From assembly GCF_024160145.1 (NCBI RefSeq), contig NZ_JAMYWQ010000026.1, positions 1-64,000 on the forward strand: a stretch of 64,000 nucleotides of DNA, in the 5' to 3' direction. The number at the start of each line of letters is the position of its first letter. The first letter of the stretch is position 1. Positions 1 to 10,432 of the stretch are shown in pieces. The notes beneath the pieces were generated by a model. It worked only from the letters and a program-made list of their open reading frames with translations, was not told where the DNA came from and searched no databases. The stretch comes from Serratia nevei (GTDB taxonomy: Bacteria > Pseudomonadota > Gammaproteobacteria > Enterobacterales > Enterobacteriaceae). A program made the translations under genes and the position numbers.

Positions 1-1
1 A

Positions 2-232
2 GAAGAACAGCAATCTCCACTCTTAACTCCAATGTTAGCATCGGCAGCTCGCTTAAAACTGCCAGTTTTACCCCAGGTGGGTCCGAATTACATTGGCATG
101 TGGGTCATTTTTACATCGGTACTAACAATTAAAAAGGTATCGGCGGAAATCGCCGAACAAATCTTATTGCAGACCCCATCGCCACACGAGGCCAAAAGTA
201 TCGCCCGGCCAGGTGATATCTGCACTGTCTGA
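2..232 (+). CDS. C-terminal part of an unidentified protein (5' end outside window)
   Basis: The reading frame is open from the left edge to a TGA at 230-232, and there is no ribosome binding site before the first internal ATG at 32, so the gene probably begins outside the window. The visible 76 residues contain one hydrophobic stretch (roughly [13 protein letters not shown]) and no motif I recognise. A good Rho-independent terminator starts 17 bp after the stop, which supports a real gene ending here on this strand. Base composition is more AT-rich than in the neighbouring genes. Function unknown. Confidence 0.4.
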   Translation, partial: EEQQSPLLTPMLASAARLKLPVLPQVGPNYIGMWVIFTSVLTIKKVSAEIAEQILLQTPSPHEAKSIARPGDICTV

Positions 233-248
233 AGTCTGAACCTTGCCT

Positions 249-279
249 AAACGGTGCCCATGCGGCGCCGTTTTTTTTT
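249..279 (+). terminator. Rho-independent terminator after the left-edge gene
   Basis: A ten-base arm at 249-258 pairs with 264-273 (one T-G wobble) around a five-base loop, and the 3' side continues into nine T residues. It separates the partial left-edge gene from speG. Confidence 0.8.
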
Positions 280-339
280 CGCCGCAACTCATCCGCTGGC
301 GTTATAATTCGGAGAATTTTACGGCACACAGGAGCCCAC

Positions 340-891
340 ATGTCCAGCACTGCCAGCGTCAGGTTACGCCCATTGGAACGGGACGATTTGGCGTTCGTCC
401 ACCAGATGGACAACAACGCCAGCGTTATGCGTTATTGGTTTGAAGAACCCTACGAAGCCTTTGTCGAACTTTCCGATCTCTACGACAAACACATCCACGA
501 TCAGAGCGAGCGCCGTTTTATCATCGAGCACGAAGGCGCCAAGGTCGGCCTGGTGGAGCTGGTAGAGATCGATCACATCCACCGCCGCGCTGAGTTCCAG
601 ATCATCATCGATCCCGCCCACCAGGGCAAAGGCTACGCCAGCACCGCCGCCCGCTTGGCGATGGACTACGGCTTCTCGGTGTTAAACCTGTACAAGCTGT
701 ACCTGATCGTCGACAAGGAGAACCCGAAGGCGATCCACATCTACAGCAAGCTGGGCTTCAACGTGGAAGGCGAGCTGATCGACGAGTTCTTCGTCAACGG
801 CGAATACCGCACCGTGCTGCGCATGTGCATCTTCCAGCCGCAATATCTGGCGAAGTTCAAAACGCCGGGCGATAAACCGCGGGTGAAGTAA
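340..891 (+). CDS. speG: Spermidine N1-acetyltransferase SpeG
   Basis: Cytoplasmic GNAT enzyme that transfers acetyl from acetyl-CoA to spermidine (and spermine), relieving polyamine toxicity, especially at low temperature or in stationary phase. The 183-residue protein matches E. coli SpeG in length and along its whole sequence as I remember it: the N-terminal stretch ending in [17 protein letters not shown], the acetyl-CoA loop QGKGYAS near residue 93, and the C-terminal [16 protein letters not shown] segment. AGGAG lies seven bases before the ATG. It is flanked by terminators on both sides (249-279 and 903-928), so it is a single-gene unit. Confidence 0.96.
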   Translation: MSSTASVRLRPLERDDLAFVHQMDNNASVMRYWFEEPYEAFVELSDLYDKHIHDQSERRFIIEHEGAKVGLVELVEIDHIHRRAEFQIIIDPAHQGKGYASTAARLAMDYGFSVLNLYKLYLIVDKENPKAIHIYSKLGFNVEGELIDEFFVNGEYRTVLRMCIFQPQYLAKFKTPGDKPRVK

Positions 892-902
892 CGCTTAGCG
901 AG

Positions 903-928
903 AAAACCCGCATGGGCGGGTTTTTTAT
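903..928 (+). terminator. Rho-independent terminator of speG
   Basis: Nine-base stem 903-911 / 916-924 with loop ATGG. The right arm ends in a run of six T residues (921-926). Confidence 0.85.
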
Positions 929-1077
929 TGGTGAATAACGCGCTAGTATGCAGGAATGCTATTTATCGCCACAAATGACGCAATAAGGAAAGATAACAAT
1001 ATTTAGCCTGAATAATTAATCAAAAAATAATTAATGGCAATAATACTCAACCTCTGCCTCTACAAAGGAAAATTGAC

Positions 1078-1299
1078 ATGACGACCGTTTCAAACCTACT
1101 TCTTTTTATCGGACTGGCAATGCTCGCCATCGCCGCCGGCCTGAATACCTATAGCGGCTACGCCTCCGCAGATCCCAATAGCGCCCCGCTGTTTTCTCCG
1201 CTTTGGTGGACACGTTGGTTCCCGCTCTATGCCTCGGGGGCTGCGTTGCTGTTGGTGGGGGTGGTGCTGCGGGTTTCGACTAAAGGCCGTGCGCATTAA
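1078..1299 (+). CDS. Small two-helix membrane protein, function unknown
   Basis: A 73-residue protein with two predicted transmembrane helices (about residues 5-25 and 50-66), separated by a polar, tryptophan-containing loop (LWWTRWFP). AAAGGAAA precedes the ATG by seven bases. It stands alone in an AT-rich neighbourhood between speG and the pst genes. I do not recognise the family. The good ribosome binding site and coherent membrane topology argue that it is real. Confidence 0.65.
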   Translation: MTTVSNLLLFIGLAMLAIAAGLNTYSGYASADPNSAPLFSPLWWTRWFPLYASGAALLLVGVVLRVSTKGRAH

Positions 1300-1571
1300 G
1301 GATTAGTCATTTCAAACCAGCCGCAGCCATTCCCGACATGAGCAATTACGTTGATAATCACCGAAGAAATAATTGTGGTTGATAATAAATTGCAAATAAT
1401 TGATAGAATTCCGCATGATGAAAAATGAATAGAACAAACTCGCCGACAATCAGACTTATGCGATGCCTTAATTCATGCCCGCTTAATACGCGGGTAAAAT
1501 AAAACAGCAGAAACTGGCCGACTGCAGCGGCCATTCCAGTCGACGGAGCGAAAACCTCCGTCGCTCATCCC
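1300..1571. other. AT-rich intergenic stretch without a gene
   Basis: No open frame with a ribosome binding site is visible. The only structure is a perfect eight-base inverted repeat, 1541-1548 / 1556-1563, just after the pstB stop. It lacks a T-run, so it is at best a weak terminator or mRNA end-stabilising hairpin for the pst operon. Confidence 0.5.
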
Positions 1572-2384
1572 TCACCCATACCGCCCGGTAATATAGTCTT
1601 CGGTGCGGCGCTGGCGCGGCGAGGTGAAAATGGCGTCGGTGTCGTTGTACTCCACCAGCCGGCCCTGATGAATAAAGGCGGTGTAGTCGGAGACGCGCGC
1701 CGCCTGCTGCATGTTGTGCGTCACCAGCAGCACGCTGTAACGCTGTTTCAGCGCGGAAATCAGCTCTTCGATGGTCAGCGTGGAGATCGGATCCAACGCC
1801 GAGGTCGGCTCGTCGAGCAGCAACACCTCCGGCTCGATGGCGATGGCGCGCGCGATCACCAGGCGCTGCTGCTGGCCGCTGGACAAGCGGAACGCATTTT
1901 CGCGCAGCCGGTCCTTCACCTCATGCCACAGCGCGGCGGCGCGCAGCGAACGCTCCACCGCTTCATCCAGCAAACGCCGGTCGCGCACGCCCTGCAGCCG
2001 CAGGCCGTACACCACGTTTTCATAGATCGATTTCGGGAACGGGTTCGGCCGCTGGAACACCATGCCCACCCGCCGCCGCAGCGCCGCCACGTCGATCTGT
2101 GCGCCGGAGATCGCCGCGCCGTTCAGCTGCAGATCGCCCTCGATGCGGCAGTTGTCCACCAGATCGTTCATGCGGTTGAAACAGCGCAGCAGCGTCGACT
2201 TACCGCAGCCCGAAGGGCCGATCAGGGCCGTCACCCGGTGTTTCGGAATGCGCAGCGAAATGTCGTGCAGCACCTGTTTGTCGCCATAAAACAGGTTCAG
2301 GCCGTTGACCGCCAGCGCGGTCTGTTCATCGTCGAGATGCTGGACATCCAGCCGGGGCAAACTGCCTGGCGTCATCAAACCCAT
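1572..2384 (-). CDS. pstB: Phosphate ABC transporter ATP-binding protein PstB
   Basis: Cytoplasmic ATPase of a PstSCAB-type high-affinity phosphate importer. The 270 residues contain Walker [10 protein letters not shown] at 56-64, the Q-loop after [10 protein letters not shown], the ABC signature LSSGQ at 167-171, Walker B LLLDEP at 188-193 and the switch His in [16 protein letters not shown]. The length is typical of PstB. It is the last gene of the unit pstC-pstA-pstB, starting 28 bp after the pstA stop. It is divergent from ppk and not followed by phoU, so it differs from the canonical pstSCAB-phoU operon and is probably a second phosphate system. Confidence 0.93.
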   Translation of the reverse strand: MGLMTPGSLPRLDVQHLDDEQTALAVNGLNLFYGDKQVLHDISLRIPKHRVTALIGPSGCGKSTLLRCFNRMNDLVDNCRIEGDLQLNGAAISGAQIDVAALRRRVGMVFQRPNPFPKSIYENVVYGLRLQGVRDRRLLDEAVERSLRAAALWHEVKDRLRENAFRLSSGQQQRLVIARAIAIEPEVLLLDEPTSALDPISTLTIEELISALKQRYSVLLVTHNMQQAARVSDYTAFIHQGRLVEYNDTDAIFTSPRQRRTEDYITGRYG

Positions 2385-2412
2385 TACGCGCTCCCCAAAA
2401 ATAGCGTCATTG

Positions 2413-4062
2413 TTACTGCGACCATGCTCGATACCGCTCCCTCAACGAATGGCGAATACCCATCGCCGCCAGATTCAAACTCACCACGATCGTCACCAGC
2501 AGGAAGGCGGTGGCGAACACCAGCGGCCGCGCCGCCTCTACGCTCGGGCTCTGGAATGCCATATCGTAGATCTGGAAGCTCAAATGCATAAACTTCCGCT
2601 CCAGGTGCAGATACGGGAAAATCTCGTCCACCGGCAGCACCGGCACCGATTTCACTACCCCCACCAGCATCAGCGGCGCAGTCTCCCCGGCGGCGCGCGC
2701 CACCGCCAGAATCAGGCCGGTCATCATCGCCGGCGCCGCCATCGGCAGCACGATGCGCCACAGCGTCTCGGCCCGGCTGGCGCCCAGCGCCATCGAGCCC
2801 TGCCGCAGCGAAGTGGGAATGCGCGACAGCCCTTCCTCGGTGGCGACGATCACCACCGGCAGCGTCAGCAGCGCCAGCGTCAGCGCCGCCCACAGCACGC
2901 CGGGCGTGCCGAAGGTCGGGTTGGGCAAGGATTCAGGATAGAACAGCTGGTCGAGCGTGCCGCCTATCATATAAACGAAAAAGCCGAGGCCGAAGACGCC
3001 GTAGACGATCGAGGGTACGCCGGCCAAGTTGACCACCGCGATGCGGATCACCCGCGTCAGCAGATTGTTGCCGGCATACTCGTGCAGATATACCGCCGCA
3101 ATCACGCCAAACGGCATCACCACGATCGACATCAGGATCACCATCAACACCGTGCCAAAAATGGCCGGGAACACCCCGCCTTCGGTGTTCGCCTCACGCG
3201 GGCTGTCGGTGAGGAACTTCTTCACCTGCTCGCCCCAGTGCGCCAGCTTCTCGGTGGTGTTCATGGCGTTCGGGTACCAGGCATCGCGCACCTGGCTGAG
3301 CGGAATGGTCAGGGTCTGGCCCTGCATGTCACGCAGCAGCAGCGCATCGCGCTGGCGATCGCGGTTCAGCCCCGCCAGGCGTTCGGAAAGCAGCTGGTAC
3401 TGCCGCTGCAACTCCAGCCGCTCGGCCTTGATGGCGTCCTGCGCACGGGCGTCCAGCTGATCGTCGCGCTGCAGGCGCTTTTCCCGCAGCCGCAGCGCGT
3501 CAAATTGCTGATTGATGCGCGCCATATCGCGGAATTGAATGTCGTGCGCCTGGCGCGAGAGCGCGGCGATTTGCGGCAGCCGCTGCTGCAACGCCTGCCC
3601 CAGATTACGGCCGGTCAGCGGTTGGCCGTCCTCCAGTAGCCCCGCCAGATAGCCGTAGGCGGTGCCGTGGCTGTCGCGCTCCAGCACCAGCAGGCTGCGC
3701 GGCGTGCTTTGGCTGCGGATGTCGCTGGCCAGCAGCGTGCGAAAATCCTGCCCCTCGCGCTCGCGGTTGCCGACCTTGATCAGATAGCGTTCGACGCTTT
3801 GCGCCTCACCCGGCGGCGTCACGCCCGCCTCCGTCAGCTGGCGGCGCGAAATGCTTTGCTGCTGGTACAGCTCGCCGATCACCGTCACCGGCCCGGCGCC
3901 GTTCTGATTCAGTTCGAACTGGTAGACCGGGCTCGGCCAGAAATAGCGCATTCCCTGCCCGGCCAGCAGCAACAGAATGCCGATCAGCGCCAGCAAACTG
4001 ACGGCGACCGAACCGGCGGTCAGCCATACCCACGGCGACCCGCTCTTCACCCAGTTCTTCAT
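2413..4062 (-). CDS. pstA: Phosphate ABC transporter permease PstA, long form
   Basis: Inner-membrane permease subunit. At 549 residues it is almost twice as long as E. coli PstA (about 296). After a first helix near residues 10-32 comes a large periplasmic segment rich in Arg/Gln (roughly 40-280). The usual permease domain with its EAA-type loop ([17 protein letters not shown]) and the [10 protein letters not shown] segment occupies the C-terminal half. The start was set at the ATG at 4062, whose first bases overlap the pstC stop by four (ATGA); the open frame continues upstream but inside pstC. Long PstC/PstA pairs beside ppk are known from Vibrio and Pseudomonas. No pstS is present here. 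Confidence 0.88.
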   Translation of the reverse strand: MKNWVKSGSPWVWLTAGSVAVSLLALIGILLLLAGQGMRYFWPSPVYQFELNQNGAGPVTVIGELYQQQSISRRQLTEAGVTPPGEAQSVERYLIKVGNREREGQDFRTLLASDIRSQSTPRSLLVLERDSHGTAYGYLAGLLEDGQPLTGRNLGQALQQRLPQIAALSRQAHDIQFRDMARINQQFDALRLREKRLQRDDQLDARAQDAIKAERLELQRQYQLLSERLAGLNRDRQRDALLLRDMQGQTLTIPLSQVRDAWYPNAMNTTEKLAHWGEQVKKFLTDSPREANTEGGVFPAIFGTVLMVILMSIVVMPFGVIAAVYLHEYAGNNLLTRVIRIAVVNLAGVPSIVYGVFGLGFFVYMIGGTLDQLFYPESLPNPTFGTPGVLWAALTLALLTLPVVIVATEEGLSRIPTSLRQGSMALGASRAETLWRIVLPMAAPAMMTGLILAVARAAGETAPLMLVGVVKSVPVLPVDEIFPYLHLERKFMHLSFQIYDMAFQSPSVEAARPLVFATAFLLVTIVVSLNLAAMGIRHSLRERYRAWSQ

Positions 4063-6230
4063 GGCGCCTCCTGATTCGGCGTATAGCGCTTGCGCAGCCG
4101 CAGGCGCACCGCCTCCGCCAGCGTGTTGAACACGAAGGTGAAGACAAACAGCACCAGCGCGGTCAGGAACAGCACACGGTAATGGCTGCTGCCGGAGACC
4201 GCCTCCGGCATCTCGATGGCGATATTGGCCGCCAGCGCCCGCAGCCCCTGGAACAGGCTGCCGTCGATAATCGGCGTGTTGCCGGTGGCCATCAGGACGA
4301 TCATGGTTTCGCCCACCGCGCGGCCAAAGCCGATCATCAGCGCGGAGAAAATGCCGGCGCTGGCGGAAGGCAGCACCACTTTGATCACCGTCTGCCATTG
4401 GGTGGCGCCCAGCGCCAGCGAGCCCTGGCTCAGGGTGGCCGGCACGCTGAACAGCGCGTCTTCCGCCAGCGAGAAGATGATCGGCACCAGCGCGAAGCCC
4501 ATCGCCACGCCCACCACCAGCGCATTGCGCTGGTCATAATTATCCCCCAGCCAGAAATGCAGCGGCTCACCGAACAGCGCCACCTCCAGCCGCGGCCCCA
4601 GACTGAAGGCCAGGCACACCGTCAACGCCAGCAGCGGCAACAGCAACAGCAGATCGACACCCGGCCGGCAGCGTGGCATAAAGCGATGGGTCAGCGCGCC
4701 GCACAGCAGCACCGCCGCCGCCAACAGCAGCGGCAACGCCAGTACCGCCAACAGATACTGCTCGATGATCGGCGCCAGCCAAATGCCGGCCACCAGCCCG
4801 ATCACCACCGTCGGCAGCGCGCCCATCACTTCGATAGCCGGTTTGATCACCCGCCGCAGCCCCGGCGTCATAAAGTAAGCGGTATAGATGGCGCCGGCCA
4901 GCGCCAGCGGAATGGCGAATAGCATCGCGTAAGCCGCCGCCTTGAAGGTGCCGAAGATCACCGGCATCAGGCTGAATTTGGGTTGGTAGCTGTCTTCGCC
5001 GGAGGTGGACTGCCAAACATAGGCCGGCTGCGGGTAGTTCTCATACCACACCTTGCCCCACAGCGAACGCCAGGTGACGTCCGGATACGGGTTGTCGAGC
5101 GCATAGCGCTGCCAGCCCTGCGCGCTCTCCAGCAGCAGGCCATCGCCGCGCGGCGCGAACGCCATCTGCCGCACCTCGGCGCCCAAACGGGTGTTCAGCA
5201 GCGGCTGCGGCTGAATGGTGGAGAACAGCGAGAAGCCGCCATCGGGCCGCAGGGTGGCGAACACCCGGCGGTAAGGCTCGGCCACCGTCAGCTCTTGCCC
5301 GTCGGCGCCATGGTCGAAATGCTGCACCGGCGTCAGGCGCCAGCGCCGATCGGTTTCCACCTCGAACCATTCGCGCAGATTGCCGTCGGCGCCCTTGATC
5401 AGCAGCGCGCTGCCGCCGGGCAGCGCCGTCATCTGATACGGGGCCTGTTCGCCAAGGGTGCGCGTTTCACGCAGCTGCAGCTGCGCGCCTTCGATCTCAT
5501 AACGCGCCAGCCGGTTGCCGGTCAGCAGGTAAAGCTGGCGGCCATCCGGCGTCAGCACCAGCTGCTGCCCCTCATGCTCCAGCGGGCGCTCGCTCAACTG
5601 CGGCGGCCCATCCGGGCTGAAGCGGCCGAACACCAGGCGCCGATCGTCGGTCACCCCGGCCAGCAAATACTGCCCGCGATGCGTATCCGCCAGCGCCAAC
5701 AGCTTCAGCGGCTTGCGTTGCGGATCCAGCGCCAATGGCGTCTGCCCGAGCGGGAACAGCCACTGCGGCCGGCCGTTTTCCGCCGTCGCGAAATCCGCGC
5801 GCGCCACCACCACTCGGCCATCGGCCTGTGCCAGCGCGAACAGATCGCGCTCGCCGGCGGCCTGCGCGAGCAGCGCCGGTTTGGCCAACAGCGTCTGCTG
5901 CGCCAGCGGCGCCTGGGGCTGGCCGTTGGGGGGCGGCGTCAGGCGATAAAATTGCCCCGAACCCTGCGCGTCGATGCGGTAACCGACGCGCTGCTGCACG
6001 TCCATGCCCAGCGCCAGCGCCGGGGCCGACGCCGCGATCGGCAGCGGCTGCGCCTGGCCGAGCGAGGCCGGTTTGAACAGCGGCAGCACCGCAAACAGCA
6101 AATAGACGAAGATCAGCATCAACGTCATCAGCACCATCAGCCCGCTGGCGGTCACTGCCGCCTGCACGCCGCGGTCGATGCGCCCGCGCAGGCGATCTCG
6201 GGGATGTTGATTGGCCGTCGTCTGTGTCAT
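4059..6230 (-). CDS. pstC: Phosphate ABC transporter permease PstC, long form with periplasmic domain
   Basis: First gene of the pst unit, 723 residues against about 320 for E. coli PstC. One transmembrane helix (about 30-54) is followed by a long periplasmic segment (about 60-420) made of repeating strand-like units such as PDGRQLYLL and PDGGFSLFS, which looks like a beta-propeller. The permease domain starts near FGTFKAAAYAMLFAIP. It carries the EAA loop LSQGSLALGATQWQTV and FGRAVGETMIVLMATGN near the end. The extra domain might dock a binding protein or sense phosphate; that is inference. A PhoB-box promoter lies about 40-85 bp upstream. Confidence 0.88.
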   Translation of the reverse strand: MTQTTANQHPRDRLRGRIDRGVQAAVTASGLMVLMTLMLIFVYLLFAVLPLFKPASLGQAQPLPIAASAPALALGMDVQQRVGYRIDAQGSGQFYRLTPPPNGQPQAPLAQQTLLAKPALLAQAAGERDLFALAQADGRVVVARADFATAENGRPQWLFPLGQTPLALDPQRKPLKLLALADTHRGQYLLAGVTDDRRLVFGRFSPDGPPQLSERPLEHEGQQLVLTPDGRQLYLLTGNRLARYEIEGAQLQLRETRTLGEQAPYQMTALPGGSALLIKGADGNLREWFEVETDRRWRLTPVQHFDHGADGQELTVAEPYRRVFATLRPDGGFSLFSTIQPQPLLNTRLGAEVRQMAFAPRGDGLLLESAQGWQRYALDNPYPDVTWRSLWGKVWYENYPQPAYVWQSTSGEDSYQPKFSLMPVIFGTFKAAAYAMLFAIPLALAGAIYTAYFMTPGLRRVIKPAIEVMGALPTVVIGLVAGIWLAPIIEQYLLAVLALPLLLAAAVLLCGALTHRFMPRCRPGVDLLLLLPLLALTVCLAFSLGPRLEVALFGEPLHFWLGDNYDQRNALVVGVAMGFALVPIIFSLAEDALFSVPATLSQGSLALGATQWQTVIKVVLPSASAGIFSALMIGFGRAVGETMIVLMATGNTPIIDGSLFQGLRALAANIAIEMPEAVSGSSHYRVLFLTALVLFVFTFVFNTLAEAVRLRLRKRYTPNQEAP

Positions 6231-6269
6231 GTGTCTCGCTGTCGCTGATGTGGTCGGGCTTGCGCCGTA

Positions 6270-6315
6270 AGATAACCGGGCATCTTATGTCAGTTTTATG
6301 ACGTTTGCATGACAA
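6270..6315 (-). promoter_or_regulatory. PhoB box (three half-sites) and -10 of pstC
   Basis: Read on the minus strand, three heptamers TTGTCAT (6309-6315), ACGTCAT (6298-6304) and CTGACAT (6287-6293) stand exactly 11 bp apart with AT-rich four-base linkers, the arrangement of a Pho box. A -10-like TTATCT (6270-6275) follows the last heptamer after 11 bp, the usual spacing where PhoB replaces a -35. The inferred transcription start is about 33 bp before the pstC ATG. Confidence 0.85.
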
Positions 6316-6524
6316 AGTTACCCACCCAAATCCAGGTTTTTTACACTGCAAACAGACAATATGACGTTGATATATTGCTGAAAAATGACCAAAAAGACGC
6401 TTAATAACGCCAAAAATAAGCCAGCTAACCTTAGTTTTGTGCTGCCAATTATTCCGCTGTGCGTCCCGCCTCGGCGAAAATTTATTGCCGCCGAAAAACG
6501 CCGCGCGCCAACGCAATGGATATG

Positions 6525-6554
6525 TTGGACTTTCCTGTCAATCTCTCGCAATAA
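6525..6554 (+). promoter_or_regulatory. Possible sigma-70 promoter of ppk
   Basis: TTGGAC (6525-6530) and CAATAA (6549-6554) with an 18-bp spacer, about 70 bp before the ppk start. Both elements match consensus only moderately. Confidence 0.3.
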
Positions 6555-6626
6555 TGATGAAGGACACTAGAGCGGCATCCGGGCGCTGCGTCCCGGATCC
6601 TATTCTAAATTTGAACTGGAGTGGCA

Positions 6627-8690
6627 ATGGGTCAGGAAAAGCTCTACATCGAAAAAGAACTAAGCTGGTTATCCTTTAATGAACGCGTGTTGCAGGAAGC
6701 CGCTGATAAGAGCAATCCCCTGATTGAACGTATGCGTTTTCTGGGCATTTACTCCAATAACCTCGACGAGTTCTATAAAGTCCGCTTCGCCGATCTCAAA
6801 CGGCGCATCCTGATCAGCGAAGAGCAAGGCTCCGCCGGCGCCTCGCGCCACCTGCTGAAAAAGATCCAGGCCAAGGTGCTGAAAACCGATCAGGAATTCG
6901 ATGGCCTGTACAACGATCTGCTGCTGGAAATGGCGCGCAATCAGATCTTCCTGATCAACGAACGCCAGGTGTCCGAGAACCAGCAAATCTGGCTGCGGCA
7001 ATATTTCAAACAGCATTTGCGCCAGCACATCACGCCGATCCTGATCAACCACGACACCAACCTGGTGCAGTTCCTGAAAGACGATTACACCTACCTGGCG
7101 GTGGAGATCATCCGCGGCGCGCGCATCGACTATGCGCTGCTGGAGATCCCGTCCGACAAGGTGCCGCGTTTCGTCAATCTGCCACCGGAAGCGCCGCGCC
7201 GCCGCAAGCCGATGATCCTGCTGGACAACATTCTGCGTTACTGCCTGGACGATATCTTCAAGGGCTTCTTTGACTACGACGCGCTCAACGCCTACTCGAT
7301 GAAAATGACCCGCGACGCGGAGTACGATCTGGTCACCGAAATGGAATCCAGCCTGCTGGAACTGATGTCCTCCAGCCTGAAACAGCGCCTGACCGCCGAG
7401 CCGGTGCGTTTCGTGTATCAGCGCGACATGCCGAACGAAATGGTGGAGCTGCTGCGCGGCAAGCTGGGCATCTCCAACTACGATTCGGTGATCGCCGGCG
7501 GCCGCTATCACAATTTCAAAGATTTCATCAGCTTCCCGAACGTCGGCAAGGCCAATCTGGTCAACAAGCCGCTGCCGCGCCTGCGCCACATCTGGTTTGA
7601 CGGTTTCCGCAACGGCTTCGACGCCATTCGCGAAAAAGACGTGCTGCTCTACTACCCGTATCACACCTTCGAACACGTGCTGGAATTGCTGCGCCAGGCG
7701 TCGTTCGATCCGAGCGTGCTGGCGATCAAAATCAACATCTACCGGGTGGCGAAAGATTCGCGCATCATCGAATCGATGATCCACGCCGCGCACAACGGCA
7801 AAAAGGTCACGGTGGTGGTCGAGCTGCAGGCGCGCTTCGACGAAGAGGCCAACATTCACTGGGCGAAGCGCCTGACCGAAGCCGGCGTGCACGTGATCTT
7901 CTCCGCGCCGGGCCTGAAAATCCACGCCAAACTGTTCCTGATTTCGCGCCGTGAAGGCGATGAAATTGTGCGCTATGCTCATATCGGTACCGGCAACTTT
8001 AATGAAAAAACCGCGCGCATCTACACCGACTATTCGCTGCTGACCGCCGACGCACGCATCACCAACGAGGTACGCCGGGTGTTCAACTTTATCGAGAACC
8101 CCTACCGGCCAGTCACCTTCGACAATCTGATGGTGTCGCCGCAAAACTCGCGCCTGAAGCTGTATGAGCTGATCGACAACGAAATCGCCAACGCCCAGGC
8201 CGGAGAACAGGCCGGCATTATGTTGAAAATAAATAATCTGGTGGATAAAGGGCTGGTAGATCGGTTATATACCGCGTCCGGCGCCGGCGTGAAGATCCGC
8301 CTGCTGGTGCGGGGCATGTGTTCCCTGATCCCCAATCTGCCGGGGATCAGCGACAATATTCAGGTGATCAGCATCGTCGATCGCTTTTTGGAACACGATC
8401 GGGTTTACGTTTTCGACAATAAAGGTGACAAACGGGTGTATCTGTCCTCCGCCGACTGGATGACCCGCAACATAGATTACCGTATCGAAGTGGCGGTATC
8501 GCTGCTGGATCCGGCGCTGAAACAGCGCGTTCTGGACATTCTGGAGATCCTGTTCAGCGATACGGTCAAAGCCCGCTATGTGGATAAAGAACTGAGCAAC
8601 CAGTACGTGCCGCGCGGCAACCGCCGCAAAGTACGTGCCCAGGTGGCTATTTACGAGTACTTAAAAGCTCTGGAACAACCAGGACAGTAG
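6627..8690 (+). CDS. ppk1: Polyphosphate kinase Ppk1
   Basis: Membrane-associated enzyme that reversibly polymerises the gamma-phosphate of ATP into inorganic polyphosphate. It is 687 residues, like E. coli Ppk (688), and nearly identical to it over long stretches from my memory of that protein. The autophosphorylated histidine is His433 in LKIHAKLFL, and the second essential histidine is His590 in [25 protein letters not shown] is the family's normal N-terminus, so the ATG at 6627 (after TGGAG) is preferred over one two codons upstream. ppx starts 10 bp after the stop, so the two genes form an operon. Confidence 0.97.
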   Translation: MGQEKLYIEKELSWLSFNERVLQEAADKSNPLIERMRFLGIYSNNLDEFYKVRFADLKRRILISEEQGSAGASRHLLKKIQAKVLKTDQEFDGLYNDLLLEMARNQIFLINERQVSENQQIWLRQYFKQHLRQHITPILINHDTNLVQFLKDDYTYLAVEIIRGARIDYALLEIPSDKVPRFVNLPPEAPRRRKPMILLDNILRYCLDDIFKGFFDYDALNAYSMKMTRDAEYDLVTEMESSLLELMSSSLKQRLTAEPVRFVYQRDMPNEMVELLRGKLGISNYDSVIAGGRYHNFKDFISFPNVGKANLVNKPLPRLRHIWFDGFRNGFDAIREKDVLLYYPYHTFEHVLELLRQASFDPSVLAIKINIYRVAKDSRIIESMIHAAHNGKKVTVVVELQARFDEEANIHWAKRLTEAGVHVIFSAPGLKIHAKLFLISRREGDEIVRYAHIGTGNFNEKTARIYTDYSLLTADARITNEVRRVFNFIENPYRPVTFDNLMVSPQNSRLKLYELIDNEIANAQAGEQAGIMLKINNLVDKGLVDRLYTASGAGVKIRLLVRGMCSLIPNLPGISDNIQVISIVDRFLEHDRVYVFDNKGDKRVYLSSADWMTRNIDYRIEVAVSLLDPALKQRVLDILEILFSDTVKARYVDKELSNQYVPRGNRRKVRAQVAIYEYLKALEQPGQ

Positions 8691-8700
8691 GCCAGCAACT

Positions 8701-10251
8701 ATGCCGCTAAAAAACACTGCAACGAACAAACCGCAGGAAATCGCCGCCATCGACCTCGGGTCGAACAGTTTCCACATGGTGATCGCCCGCGTCGTCAACG
8801 GCGCCTTACAGGTATTGGGCCGTTTAAAACAACGGGTGCATCTCGCCGACGGATTGGACAGCAACAACGTACTCAGTGAAGAGGCGATAGAACGCGGTCT
8901 GGCCTGCCTGGCGCTGTTTGCCGAACGGCTGCAGGGCTTCCCGGCGGATAACGTCACCATCGTCGGTACCCACACCCTGCGCCAGGCGGTGAACGCCGAA
9001 GTGTTCCTCAAGCGCGCCGCCAAAGTGATCCCCTACCCGATCGAAATCATCGCCGGCCAGGAAGAGGCGCGTCTGATCTTCATGGGCGTGGAGCATACTC
9101 AGCCGGAGAAAGGCCGCAAACTGGTGATCGATATCGGCGGCGGTTCCACCGAGCTGGTGATCGGCGAAGACTTCGAGCCGCTGCTGGCGGAAAGCCGCCG
9201 CATGGGCTGCGTCAGCTTCGCCCAGCTGTTTTTCCCGGGCGGCGAGATCAGCAAAAACAACTTCCGCCGCGCGCGGCTGGCGGCGGCGCAGAAGCTGGAA
9301 ACGCTGGCCTGGCAGTACCGCATTCAGGGCTGGCAATATGCGCTGGGCGCCTCGGGCACCATCAAGGCCGCCCACGAAGTGCTGGTGGCGATGGGGGAAA
9401 AAGACGGTCTCATCACTCTGGATCGCCTGGAAATGCTCACCGAACAGGTGCTGCAGTTCAAAAACTTCAGCTCGCTGAGCCTGCCGGGGCTGTCGGAAGA
9501 TCGCCAATCGGTGTTCGTGCCGGGGCTGGCTATCCTGTGCGGCGTGTTCGACGCGCTGGCGATCCGCGATCTGCGCCTGTCTGACGGCGCGCTGCGCGAA
9601 GGCGTGCTGTATGAAATGGAAGGCCGCTTCCGCCACCAGGACATCCGCAGCCGCACCGCCAAAAGCCTCGCCGATCACTACAACATCGATCGCGAACAGG
9701 CCAAGCGGGTGCTGGAAACCACCGAGCTGCTCTACTCGCAGTGGATGGCGCAAAACACCAAGCTGGCGCAACCGCAGCTGGAGGCCCTGCTGAAATGGGC
9801 CGCCATGCTGCACGAGGTGGGGCTGAGCATCAACCACAGCGGCATGCATCGCCATTCAGCCTACATTCTGCAAAACTCCAACCTGCCTGGCTTCAACCAG
9901 GAACAGCAGCTGCTGCTGGCGGCGCTGGTGCGCTTCCACCGCAAGGCGATCAAGCTGGAAGAACTGCCGCGCCTCAACCTGTTCAAGAAGAAACACTACC
10001 TGCCGCTGATCCAGCTGCTGCGTCTAAGCACCCTGCTCAACAACCAGCGTCAGTCGACCACCACGCCGGAAACGCTGCGCCTGAGCACCGACGACAACCA
10101 CTGGACGCTGCGCTTCCCGGCCGGCTACCTGGCGCAGAATAACCTGGTGCAGCTGGACTTCGAACGCGAACAGGCCTACTGGAACGACGTCGTCGGCTGG
10201 AAGCTGCTGATCGACGAAGAAGGCTCGCAAGACGAACAGCGCTCCGCCTGA
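8701..10251 (+). CDS. ppx: Exopolyphosphatase Ppx
   Basis: Cytoplasmic enzyme that processively removes terminal phosphates from polyphosphate. The 516 residues (E. coli 513) carry the ASKHA phosphate loops DLGSNSF at 18-24 and [14 protein letters not shown] near 139-152, and a C-terminal HD-like domain ([21 protein letters not shown] region). It is co-transcribed with ppk. With the opposing kinase it sets polyphosphate levels. A strong terminator follows the stop by eight bases. Confidence 0.96.
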   Translation: MPLKNTATNKPQEIAAIDLGSNSFHMVIARVVNGALQVLGRLKQRVHLADGLDSNNVLSEEAIERGLACLALFAERLQGFPADNVTIVGTHTLRQAVNAEVFLKRAAKVIPYPIEIIAGQEEARLIFMGVEHTQPEKGRKLVIDIGGGSTELVIGEDFEPLLAESRRMGCVSFAQLFFPGGEISKNNFRRARLAAAQKLETLAWQYRIQGWQYALGASGTIKAAHEVLVAMGEKDGLITLDRLEMLTEQVLQFKNFSSLSLPGLSEDRQSVFVPGLAILCGVFDALAIRDLRLSDGALREGVLYEMEGRFRHQDIRSRTAKSLADHYNIDREQAKRVLETTELLYSQWMAQNTKLAQPQLEALLKWAAMLHEVGLSINHSGMHRHSAYILQNSNLPGFNQEQQLLLAALVRFHRKAIKLEELPRLNLFKKKHYLPLIQLLRLSTLLNNQRQSTTTPETLRLSTDDNHWTLRFPAGYLAQNNLVQLDFEREQAYWNDVVGWKLLIDEEGSQDEQRSA

Positions 10252-10258
10252 TCCCCCG

Positions 10259-10285
10259 CCCCCTGCCAAACAGGGGGTTTTTCTT
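10259..10285 (+). terminator. Rho-independent terminator of ppk-ppx
   Basis: Perfect seven-base C/G stem 10259-10265 / 10271-10277 with loop CCAAA, then TTTTTCTTT. Confidence 0.9.
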
Positions 10286-10432
10286 TCCGCCACTGCCCCG
10301 TCAACCTAAACGAAACCCTAATGCGCCACGCCGCGCGCCGGAAAAAAATGGACAACTTTTGTCATCAGCGCCTAAAATCCGGTTACAAATTCCCGAGCGA
10401 ATAACACAGGACACCGGCATACCGGGTGATAT

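Larger units (their letters stand above)
6231..6626. other. Divergent pstC / ppk regulatory region
   Basis: 396 bp without a credible gene. The left part holds the PhoB box and -10 for pstC. The right part, nearest ppk, has a possible sigma-70 promoter for ppk (TTGGAC at 6525-6530 and CAATAA at 6549-6554, 18 bp apart). Short open frames here have no ribosome binding site or recognisable product. Confidence 0.6.

Noticed and set aside
2305..3639. 444-codon frame on the plus strand across pstA
   Set aside because: Arg/Gln/His-rich shadow of the pstB-pstA coding strand, with no ribosome binding site or known fold. The frames 1668-2591, 3667-4074 and 4983-6248 are rejected for the same reason.
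6360..6420. Possible second PhoB box directed to ppk
   Set aside because: One ATGACGT-like heptamer is present near 6361 but no partner at 11-bp spacing, so I do not call it.
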